A stretch of 20,342 nucleotides of DNA from Haplomitrium mnioides (lineage: Eukaryota; Marchantiophyta; Haplomitriopsida; Calobryales). This document shows, piece by piece, positions 10,620 through 17,700 of the stretch. The notes below the pieces were generated by a model. It was not told the DNA's origin. It saw only the letters and a program-made list of their open reading frames with translations, and made no database searches. The position numbers and the translations under genes are program-made. Within the stretch, counting starts at the first letter, position 1. Each line of letters begins with the position of its first letter. The stretch is from positions 1 through 20,342 of the forward strand of contig JBNGIS010010796.1 of NCBI GenBank assembly GCA_049999725.1, written 5' to 3'.

Positions 10620-10897
10620 TGTAAAGAAATCGAGGAGACAATTCGTTGGAGGCAAATATGAGAGAAATCGTATTCAACAAAATGAATTACAAAAGGGAAG
10701 AGGCTAGCGGCATGGTGGCGCTCTCTCTTTGATTTTCTTTCTTCTCTCTACATACATACTCTATATTTATACTTAAACTTAACGTAAATCAACTTAAACA
10801 AAACTTACCCTAAAGAGGGTCCAAAAAGTATTACACATAATCAGAGTCATCTATCTGTCATCCTGGCAAGCTATGTATTGAGCTTGGTATTTCAACA
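10620..10897 (-). repeat. 5' LTR of the copia element
   Basis: A 278-bp repeat aligning end to end with 6241-6519. Most differences are transitions, consistent with an old insertion decaying under DNA methylation. It would contain the promoter for minus-strand transcription. Confidence 0.95.
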
Positions 10898-10902
10898 GAT
10901 CT
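10898..10902. repeat. Target-site duplication, right copy (GATCT)
   Basis: gatct follows the terminal CA of the right LTR and matches 6236-6240. Confidence 0.95.
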
Positions 10903-11712
10903 GACCTAGAAAGGCACAATACTTTGTTTGCAGGTGAGAGTTTTAAAAGAGCATAATTGTCAAGTAGTTTGTTTGCAAAATAGAACAAGCATAACAAGTT
11001 TGCAGATTAGTTTCACAAAATTCTAACAAAGAAATTAAAGTAAGGTTGGACCATACCCTTTGTTGAGATGTGCAAAGGTGGTGGGAAAGTACACCAACAT
11101 GCTTCCAAGGCATAGGCTATCTAAAAGCCCAAGTTTTTGCTGAAGCAAAGCAAGGAAGTTTGATAATTTGTTTGCTAGAAGACTGAAAAGCAGGTATGGA
11201 AACTCACTGATTGGAGCACCTAAGTGAGTTTCAGATCTGAAAACTTGATTTGTTCTTGCTAAAATAGATCATAATTGTGGAGCAAGACTTGAGTTCAGCA
11301 CAAGACAGAAAACCAAAAATCGTTTAATTGTGTTCAAAAGAAGAGAAAAAGTGCTCTATTGTAATTGATTTCAATTTTTTTTGTAGGTTGAGGAGAAGAC
11401 CAATCAACTAGGTTTGTGTACCTTGCTCAGAGAAGAAAGAAGGATCACTTATGCCAATTTTTTCATAGCAGCTGACTTGTAGGAAAGTAGTTGAGTGGCA
11501 ACAACATAGTTTGTGAGTTGTGGGTGAGTTTTAGCTAAGCACAGGTCAACACAGAGATAGAGAGTAGAAGGTTGCGATACAGATTCACTCGCAATGGAAT
11601 ACAATTTTCACCTTCAATAAGAGCAACTGAGTAGCTACTAAGCAACCATAAATCGAACAAAGAGAAGGAAACTCTTCTGAGAACTCAAGCAAATTCCCCT
11701 TTGTTGTAGGAT
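10903..11712. other. Non-coding stretch, possible leader of the Ty3/gypsy element
   Basis: No protein motif was recognised. The stretch lies between the copia insertion and the first gag codon of the gypsy element, so it may contain its untranslated leader or part of its 5' LTR. I found neither a convincing tRNA primer-binding site nor a repeat shared with sequence downstream of 17700. Confidence 0.4.
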
Positions 11713-12531
11713 ATGGATAAGATGTATGAGGCCACCAAAAACCCAAGAAGATTCTTTGGTGTAGTAGGCACTATTGATTTGGATGATTTCATCCATGAGT
11801 TTGATATATGGTGTGAGTTGCAAACACTACAGAATGATGCTCTTCTACACCTTTCATGGAATGGAAAGGTTTGTTTGAGCACCTAAAAGGGCTGCAAATA
11901 GATGACTTTTATGAATTTTGGCATACACACTTGACTGAGATTGAGGATTGGAGACAATATTGGTCACCCAGCTACGTCTCCATTACATATAGTGGAAGGA
12001 TGAGTGCCCATTACCTTGCGACCTATATTGCATCTTCTAGTAACACTAGCCATAGAAATAGTGCTTTAAATGCAAGAGGAGTCTTTAGTACACTTGTTCT
12101 AGTCAATGCATGAAAGAGTGAAGGCATCTTAGTGCTTAATCCTCTGGTAGAACTTTTTGAGTTGTTGAGACAGAATTACTAGGGTGTAAGAATTGACAAG
12201 TTGAAGAATCTTTAAAAGTTCCAGTACAAAATTGGAGAAAGTTTGAGAGAAGCCTATATAAGGATGAGAAGGTTCATGAATGTCACGAAAAGGGGGGGGG
12301 GGGGGGGGGATAGAGGTTCAAGTTGTCCAGTTCTGGTATGCTATTCTTGATTGAGATTTGAGGAGGAGATTGAAGGATGCCACCATTCTTGGAAAATCTG
12401 ATCCCACTTTAGCCATGGTTTTCACACTATTAGAGCATATTGAGCTCAACCTAGTGAATGAGAGAGTAGTTACTACTAGTTTTCAAAAGGGAATACCAAA
12501 ATTTGTGTCTCCATCTACATCCACATCATAG
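11713..12531 (+). pseudogene. Ty3/gypsy gag (capsid region)
   Basis: The chosen start is the ATG at 11713 (MDKMYEATKNPRRFFG), which opens 57 codons through IHEFDIWCELQTLQNDALLH before a shift. The sequence continues in another frame at 11856-12113 (GLFEHLKGLQIDDFYEFW, HLTEIEDWRQYW), which resembles gypsy gag capsid helices. A third segment from 12201 reads FQYKIGESLREAYIRMRRFM. After the 18-G tract the frame at 12310-12531 reads IEVQVVQFWYAILD, DLRRRLKDATILGKSDPTLA and FTLLEHIELNLVNERV, and ends in TAG. The Leu/Arg-rich helices and their position before zinc knuckles support gag. Gag would form the particle around the element RNA. Confidence 0.8.
12292..12309 (+). repeat. 18-base poly-G tract inside gag
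   Basis: Eighteen consecutive G follow gtcacgaaaa and precede ataga. Gag similarity continues on both sides, so the tract expanded inside a coding sequence. Its exact length is doubtful because long G runs are sequencing-error prone. Confidence 0.9.
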
Positions 12532-12625
12532 TCTACACAACAAAAGGGTCAAAAGGTTGGAGGGTAGTTAGGTGGACAATCTTATAGATGAAAGCATTGC
12601 CATCTTATGCGGCCAACTGTCAAGT

Positions 12626-12769
12626 TGCTGGACTTGTGGTGTAGACCATTTACAACAACAATGTTCAGAGCCAAAAAGACCAAGAGCATGACGTTTTGGA
12701 GAAGCAAATGCAATTAACTAGTGACAGTGTGACAAAGGTGGAGTTATGGGTCACACCACAGATAGGTGT
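12626..12769 (+). pseudogene. Nucleocapsid: two zinc knuckles of the gypsy element
   Basis: Both motifs lie in the same frame. The first (12626-12664) is CWTCGVDHLQQQC, with C-X2-C-X3-H-X4-C spacing, one residue shorter than the common form. The second (12728-12769) is CDKGGVMGHTTDRC, which fits C-X2-C-X4-H-X4-C exactly except that the second Cys is Gly (a single-base TGT to GGT change would explain it). Stops (TGA, TAG, TGA) lie between them. Such knuckles bind element RNA during packaging and priming. The frame differs from the gag segment ending at 12531. Confidence 0.78.
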
Positions 12770-12898
12770 TTTTCACTTCATCTAGAACTGCGGCAAGGAG
12801 AAGCTTGCATATATGAGCAAAGCAAAGGCGGGAGAGGTGGTTGTCGCCGAGGAGCAACACTAGCTAGAAGAGTTGGAGTAGGTGCTTGAGCAACTGCT

Positions 12899-13479
12899 AT
12901 GGATCCAAAGGATGCTAGGATTGCATAGCTGGAGCAACAATTAGCTGCTATGACTACAACATAGACAAAACTTGATTCTGGAGTTGAAGCCTCTACATCC
13001 TATGGAGTTGATAGAGGTTTAGTTGACATGGGATTTATGTATGGGACAACCTACGTTGATGCATCTACAATTGTGACCAAAGCAATAGGAAAGGTTCTTA
13101 AGCCTACAGAAACAATACTTGAGTTAGATCTTAAGAGGGGGGATGCTCACCAGCAAGTAAAGCTTCGATAGTTATTTCAGTTGACAGATTTTGTGAGGAC
13201 TACTTCCATGCATCCAACTCAGGCTTCTAAGGATACAGAGAGATTAAATGACGTGAAGGGGAGTACATCTTCAACCATAGATATAACTAGGTTAGTGGTA
13301 TAGAAGCCACTGTTTTCTATTATGGATGTGTTGACCAAAAAGGTCACAACAATTGAAGTATTCAGCTTGGTAGCTACATTATGTGAGGAGACTCAAGGTG
13401 CTACTCTCAGTATGGAGGTAAAACCCATGAGTAGAGCAGTTGACGCATGTGCTTCTACATCTGGAGGTGAGATATAGCA
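12899..13479 (+). pseudogene. Polyprotein linker before protease, possible pol start
   Basis: From the ATG at 12899 one frame runs about 190 codons with only four internal in-frame stops before the final TAG at about 13477. It begins MDPKDARIA then LEQQLAAMTTT, a heptad-like stretch that could form a short coiled coil, followed by EASTSYGVDRGLVDMGFMY and a Thr/Ser/Lys-rich, low-complexity sequence. All four stops are TAG, which would be explained by CAG (Gln) to TAG changes. I know no function for it; the composition suggests a disordered spacer. The frame is the same as the zinc knuckles, so it may simply be the continuation of the polyprotein. Confidence 0.6.
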
Positions 13480-13560
13480 TGTTGTTGCGGCATAGTTGAT
13501 GAAGCTATCAGCTTGACCTGTATTTGAGAGAACTAGATTCAGGTTTGGTGTGGTGTCTCT

Positions 13561-14015
13561 CGACAATCAGACCAATATTTTTTGACTATGTGGTCCTTCA
13601 AATGTAGTATATAAGCTAGTGAGAGTGTTGTTGAACAGTAGGGCACAATTGTTGATGTTAGCCATTAGCAATGCATGGATTGGGATTGAGGTCAGAAGAT
13701 GTAGAGATTTTCCATTTCCCAATCTAGACTTCACTGAGAGGACCTTCACCCACACAACACATCATAGGTGGAGAAATTGAGCTTAGAGTTTAGGCTGATA
13801 ATCTCATAGATAGCTCATAGATGAGCTCTTGCGCTATACTCGCCAAGGTTGAGTTCTATGACATTTTGATAGGGTGTACAATATTGTATCTTATGAGTTT
13901 TGTTATTAATTTTTGGGATGAGTTTGTTTCATATCGATCTAAATGGAAATCTGGAGAGGCACAATTGAGCTGGTTGCCTATCGTATTTAGTGAACCAAAT
14001 AGGGGTCTACTATGA
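13561..14015 (+). pseudogene. Gypsy aspartic protease, active site mutated
   Basis: The active-site strand reads VRVLLNSRAQLLMLAISNAW (the NSR codons at 13634-13642). Retropepsins have Asp-Ser/Thr-Gly here, so Asp is now Asn and Gly is now Arg, each consistent with a G-to-A change. After stops and a shift, the frame at 13821-14015 gives VEFYDILIGCTILYLMSFVI, matching the second conserved protease segment (hydrophobic strand, Asp-Ile-Leu-Ile-Gly) and then FWDEFVSYRSKWKSGEAQL. The protease would mature the polyprotein. It precedes the methyltransferase. Confidence 0.75.
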
Positions 14016-14021
14016 CAACTT

Positions 14022-14261
14022 ATGACTTTGGCAACATTCTATAGAGTCACTGATTCTTTTGATTTGTTGGAAGGGAATGTACATACTATTGATATTCCTT
14101 CCATTGATGAGGCATTTCCAGAATATGCAAGGCCAAAATCGCCGCTAGGTGAAGAGATTATTGCTAGAAGAAGTAAGCAGAGGTTGTGGCAGCTACAAGC
14201 ATTTAGATTGGTTGAAGATGTTTGGCAGAATGCATTAATTTTGAGCTATATCTTGCACTAG
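14022..14261 (+). pseudogene. Spacer between protease and methyltransferase
   Basis: An open frame of 79 codons (MTLATFYRVTDSFDLLEGNV, then IARRSKQRLWQLQAFRLVED) joins the two domains in a new frame. It has no known domain. It is acidic then basic in composition and is probably a polyprotein linker. Confidence 0.5.
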
Positions 14262-14329
14262 ATGGTTTTGTCACACTTGGACATGTAAATCTTTCTGCAC
14301 TAGACACTATGTTGATTTCATGGTAGTAT

Positions 14330-15225
14330 CTTGTTGATGGTGTTTGTTTGTTGGAATTTTTTGGTGGCATCAATACAAGGCTAGTTGTTGTGTTACAAGC
14401 ATGGATTTTAGTTCGTCGGTATTTATATGTGGAAAAAAGATGAGATCGCATGAAGAATCTCATTGAGGCATATGGCGCTGATGGTTGAGCAATATTCTTT
14501 TAGTTAGTGTAGTGCAAGGTTATGTACATGTATTGTCGACTAGCATTTTATTGTTGAGGGCAAACCACTTGGTTAGAGTGGGGCTAATTGATTTGTTGAT
14601 TGTTGGATAGCCATATTAGGGCCAATTGACGGCTAGTTTGGGCCAAGGGTTGCAAGACCTTTGTTCAAAATTGTTTTGGGAGATGTTGAAGATTCTATGT
14701 CATCTCCAACTCCATCAAGTACCTTTTCTTGCGTATATCTTGGGAAATGTGTTGATCTTAGGAGATAATTGCCAACGTTTTGTGGATAGTATTTATCAAG
14801 TGCGCTTATAGATTGGACATGTAGTTTTGTTGGATGTCGCACAAGCAAGATCACGAGCACACCATCCACAATTGTGGTAGGCTAGCTTGCTACCTATTGA
14901 GGTGTTGAAGCAAGTTTTGATAGGATTGGGAGGTCACCGGACATCATTGTGGATGACATTTTGGATTCTAAACTTTATGCTTAAAGATTCATTTATGTTG
15001 GCCACCCATCATTGGCATAAGTAAATGTAAAGGTTGACCTTGTAGAGCATTTCCCACACTTGTGAGTCATCTTGCTTTTTATTCATTTTGGGCATGAGAT
15101 CTTGGTCTTATTGGTACTACTGCTGGTGCATGTGTCACTGAAATTGAGCAACACCATAAATTTGAATTGTCTTACTTGGATTGTGGGCTTGGGAGTAGTT
15201 GAACAGCGTAAGATGTGATCTTCTG
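14330..15225 (+). pseudogene. DNA cytosine-5 methyltransferase domain (C5-MTase, degenerate)
   Basis: C5-MTases transfer a methyl group from S-adenosylmethionine to cytosine C5. Motif I (cofactor binding) is seen as VCLLEFFGGINTRL around 14342-14383, followed by YLYVEK as the motif II region. Two codon phases later, motif IV lies at 14611-14619: Pro is kept, the catalytic Cys position is Tyr (TAT) and the Gln is TAG; it continues into GQLTASLGQGLQDLCSKLFW, the expected helix. Motif VI is YILGNV (14734-14751), with Glu of the ENV motif changed to Gly. Motif VIII is QARSR (14842-14856), followed by the HPQLW that precedes the target-recognition region (VDDILDSKLYA near 14950-14980). C-terminal pieces are GTTAGACVTEIEQ (from 15113) and NLNCLTWIVGLGV (from 15159). 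About 300 codons is a typical compact C5-MTase size. Three frames are needed and the catalytic residues are lost, so it is inactive. Confidence 0.86.
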
Positions 15226-15640
15226 AGATGACCAACTTGTTCATAGTCAGCACGCAACCTTCTAGAACAATCAAGGCTGTTGCTGGGGGAAAAGTGTTAG
15301 GCACTAAGGAGGCTATGTCAGAGTTGGTTCAAAAATTCAAAATCGCAGCAAGTCATTTTTTCGACAATCAGATTTCAGCCCAAGAAAGTGACACTTCAAT
15401 GGATCATGATCCAGATCTCACTCCACTACATCACATTTCAGCTAGTTAAATTTCAGCAAAGCCAGATGTAAAGCGAGAAGATTACCTAACCATTGTGGAA
15501 AAATGAAAGCCACAAGTTGGATTGCAATTGACAAGAGGTCAAAAAGCAGAGGTATATAAGTTCCTAACCTTTGTGGAAAAATAGGAGCCACAAGTTGGAC
15601 CGTAGCTGACAAGAGGTCAGAGTGTAGAGGTACATAAGTT
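15226..15640 (+). pseudogene. Spacer between methyltransferase and RT, with 26-codon repeat
   Basis: One frame runs from 15228 (MTNLFIVSTQPSRTIKAVAG) past stops into the RT N-terminus. No known domain was seen. Its second half is the 78-bp duplicated unit, read as LTRGQKAEVYKF and again LTRGQSVEVHKF. The second copy leads straight into the conserved pre-RT block. Confidence 0.55.
15485..15640 (+). repeat. 78-bp in-frame tandem duplication
   Basis: Units 15485-15562 and 15563-15640 share cctaacc(a/t)ttgtggaaaaat, gccacaagttgga, tgacaagaggtca and agaggta(t/c)ataagtt. The offset is exactly 78 bases (26 codons), so the reading frame is preserved. The copies have since diverged. Confidence 0.9.
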
Positions 15641-16440
15641 TTTGCATGGTTATTCACATTTCTTTGCTTTCAGTGTGAAGGATCTGAGGACCTTGAGAGG
15701 ACCAAACATTTGGATTGAGTTGGCTAGTAATGCACCTATTTTTTGATGTCCATATCATTATAGTGTGGTGGAGAGAGGTTGATGCAAAACATGATGTAAG
15801 ATTTGTTGAAGGCTAGATTGGTAGAGGTGTCATATAGGGAATACGCATATGTTATAATTTTGCTTGTCAAGAAGGATATGCATGGGAACTACACCAATGC
15901 AAGATTTGCTGGAGGTTGAATTGGTGGAGGTGTCATAGAGGGAATATACATCTGTTATGGTTATGCTAGTATAAAAGGATGTGCATGGAGACTACACTAA
16001 CAAAAGGATGTGTGTGATTATCATCTTATCAATTGGCAAACCAAGTCTTATAGGTATGCTATGCCTATACGAGAGGAGATCTTTGATGTAGTTGGACATG
16101 CTAAGATCTTTAGCTCGTTGGATTTGAGGGAATGGTGTCATCAACTGCTATTGAGGCAAGAGGACAAAGCCAAAACAATGTTTTAGAGTATTGATGTACA
16201 TGAGAAGGACCAATTGTATCAGTGGATGCTCTTACTATTTGGGTTGAAGAACATGGCAGCTGAATTCTAGAGGGTGATGGACATAGTTCTTGTAGGCTTG
16301 GAATTTGTTAAGTGCTACATTGACAATATTCTCGTATGTTCAGCACAAGTGAAGGAGCATTAGAGGTATTTGCAAGTAGTGCTCAACATGCTAGGGTACT
16401 ACAGGCTGAAGCTACGTATAGTGCCAAAGTTGATGTAGTG
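15641..16440 (+). pseudogene. Ty3/gypsy reverse transcriptase, interrupted and mutated
   Basis: The N-terminal block reads FLHGYSHFFAFSVKDLRTLR, then IWIELASNAPIF and CPYHYSVVERG, followed after shifts by LLKARLVEVSYREYAY and VKKDMHGNYT. After an inserted second copy of that block the frame gives VCDYHLINWQTKSYRYAMPI, EEIFDVVGHAKIFSSLDL (palm domain with the first catalytic Asp), QWMLLLFGLKNMAAEF and RVMDIVLVGLEFVKCYIDNI. The catalytic box is YIDN (16316-16327) instead of YIDD. The LNMLGYYRLKL thumb segment follows, then a TAG. Gypsy-type motifs and linear order are clear. RT would copy the RNA; this one has stops, the duplication and a catalytic Asp-to-Asn change. Confidence 0.93.
15793..15998 (+). 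repeat. 103-bp tandem duplication within RT
   Basis: Units 15793-15895 and 15896-15998 align at a constant 103-base offset: aagatttg (15798 and 15901), gaggtgtcata (15824 and 15927), ggat(a/g)tgcatgg (15874 and 15977), actacac (15888 and 15991). Identity is roughly 80% by eye. Because 103 is not a multiple of three, the extra unit also shifts the RT frame. Confidence 0.88.
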
Positions 16441-17550
16441 TCTTGCACTAGTACGCCATGCATATCATAAGGAGTTGGGACATTTTGGGGTGAAGCGCAC
16501 CTATAGTTTGTTGCAGACATAGTGTTGATAATGGGACATGAACACTGATGTGGAGCAATGGGTTGCAAGTGTGTGGTGTGTTATAGAGTCTCAACATCAT
16601 TTAATGCTCTTGCTTCTCAGTTGCAGCCACTACGTATCATAGGTTTGGGACATCGTTGGAGTTTGGATTTTGCAAGTCTTTTGACTTTGACCCAATGAGA
16701 TAATAGGTATGTATTGGTGATGGTGGAGCAATTCTCCAATTGGATTGAGTTGGTAGCATTGCAGAAAAGACTAGTGGAAAAGTTCTTATCACTTTCTTGA
16801 ATCGAGCTCTTAGTTATTTTGGAGCACCCGCTCCAATGTTGACAAATCAATGTACCGAATTTCAAGGTGAGTTTGAAGTTTTATGTGAGCAAGCTCTCAT
16901 TGATCATGGTACTACTTCTAAAGATCATCTTGAGACAATTGGATTGGCTAAGCGAGTGGTTCAAACAGTGAAAAGAGCATTGCATAAGTATGGCTTGCAA
17001 GTTGGTCACCATGGAGATTGGGATCTCCAATTACAATGGTTTGTTATGGGCTACAAATTCAATAAATAGGCAGCATTGGCATCTTTGTTTCACCTTATTT
17101 TTTACTCTATGGGAGGGAACTTGATCTACCCTCTTCTATTTGACATGATGTTATTATGGTTGTGGATTTTGATGATTTAGATGTTTGCATGCAGGTATGT
17201 TCACAGAGAGCTCTGGTGTTTGAGAGAGTTATGCTCATGGCATTTGGCAACCTTTTCATTGTTAAACATCATGATACTTACGATATGCTACTATACATGG
17301 AGGTAGATATCACACCAGGATTTAGAGGTTCATCGTGATGATTATGTGTATTTGTAGTAGACAATACCCACAACACTTGATATCACTATTGAGCGTTGGA
17401 TTATGCGTGTATATGAGGCACTACCTTATGGAGTTTTGTAGCTTGAGGGACGTGATGGTATGGTTTGGAAGGACCATATGTATAATTGGTCTTTGTCACC
17501 TTACAAACGTTGATGGCACTATAGACGTAAGTGTGGCACTGGGTCTTGCA
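16441..17550 (+). pseudogene. Ty3/gypsy integrase, catalytic residues mutated
   Basis: The zinc finger starts with YHKELGHFGVKRTYSLLQ (His-X4-His, 16466-16483) and, after a shift, KCVVC (Cys-X2-Cys, 16570-16581). The core gives HRWSLDFASLLTLTQ with the first Asp at 16666-16668 and NRYVLVMVEQFSNWIELVAL. The second core frame (16797-17069) reads FGAPAPMLTNQCTEFQGEF, where the second catalytic Asp is Asn (16845-16847), and ends IGLAKRVVQTVKRALHKYGL, where the catalytic Glu is Lys (16950-16952). Both are consistent with G-to-A. The C-terminal part includes LDLPSSI, VDFDDLDVCMQVC and, near 17336-17460, DYVYL and ALPYGVL followed by LEGRDGMVWKDHMYNW. It runs on to CHLTNVDGTIDVSVAL just before the PHD finger. 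Confidence 0.92.
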
Positions 17551-17559
17551 GTTTTGAAA

Positions 17560-17700
17560 TGTATGTTATGTGGTTCTCCTAAGAGAGCACCCACTATGTT
17601 GATTTGTGATATATGTTCTAGAGGATAGCATATGTCATGTTTGACGCCTTCATTGGCTGCTATTCTTAATAGATCATGATTTTTTCCTCATTGCTTATAA
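17560..17700 (+). pseudogene. C-terminal PHD finger of the gypsy polyprotein
   Basis: PHD fingers are C4HC3 zinc modules that usually read histone tails. This frame shows C at 17560, C at 17569 (CMLC), C at 17605, C at 17614 (CDIC), H at 17629, C at 17638, then a 14-residue gap to Phe at 17683 and C at 17692. The spacing is C-X2-C-X11-C-X2-C-X4-H-X2-C-X14-(F for C)-X2-C. The Trp that normally precedes the His is TAG, and another Trp-like position before the last pair is TGA. LTPSLAAIL after the sixth ligand is also typical. The frame ends in TAA at 17698-17700, giving a natural polyprotein end. It is in the same frame as the last integrase block, so the finger was fused to integrase. It could have directed integration or targeted the methyltransferase; that is inference. 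Confidence 0.88.

Larger units (their letters stand above)
6241..10897 (-). mobile_element. Ty1/copia LTR retrotransposon, complete ends, decayed coding region
   Basis: This 4657-bp element is read on the minus strand. It has two LTRs beginning and ending TG...CA, perfect 5-bp target duplications, a primer-binding site next to the 5' LTR (right side) and a purine-rich tract next to the 3' LTR (left side). Internal order on the minus strand is gag, zinc knuckle, protease, integrase, reverse transcriptase, RNase H, which is diagnostic of Ty1/copia (integrase before RT). Several catalytic motifs survive (DSG, D-X35-E, YIDD), but frames are broken by stops and shifts, and a segment between RT and RNase H is deleted. 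LTRs differ at about 28 of 278 positions plus one indel (hand count), so the insertion is old. The copy cannot be autonomous. Confidence 0.96.
11713..17700 (+). mobile_element. Ty3/gypsy retroelement carrying a C5-DNA methyltransferase and a PHD finger (degenerate)
   Basis: Following the plus strand through frameshifts, the domain order is gag, two zinc knuckles, linker, protease, DNA cytosine-5 methyltransferase, reverse transcriptase, integrase and PHD finger. RT before integrase and the gypsy-type RT motifs place it in Ty3/gypsy (Metaviridae-like). The methyltransferase lies between protease and RT and the PHD finger follows integrase, so both appear to be parts of one polyprotein rather than host genes caught by chance. 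The copy is dead: there are dozens of stops and shifts, mutated active sites in all four enzymes, two internal tandem duplications, and loss of RNase H. LTR ends were not identified, so the limits given are only the first and last recognisable codons. From memory, capture of cytosine methyltransferases by retrotransposons has been reported in the charophyte alga Klebsormidium and in Symbiodinium (de Mendoza et al. 2018). Confidence 0.9.

Noticed and set aside
14330-15225. A host DNA methyltransferase gene (DNMT/CMT/DRM type) lying here by chance
   Set aside because: It has the same strand and same decay level as the flanking protease and RT, lies exactly between them, and lacks any regulatory domain (BAH, chromodomain or UBA) next to it.
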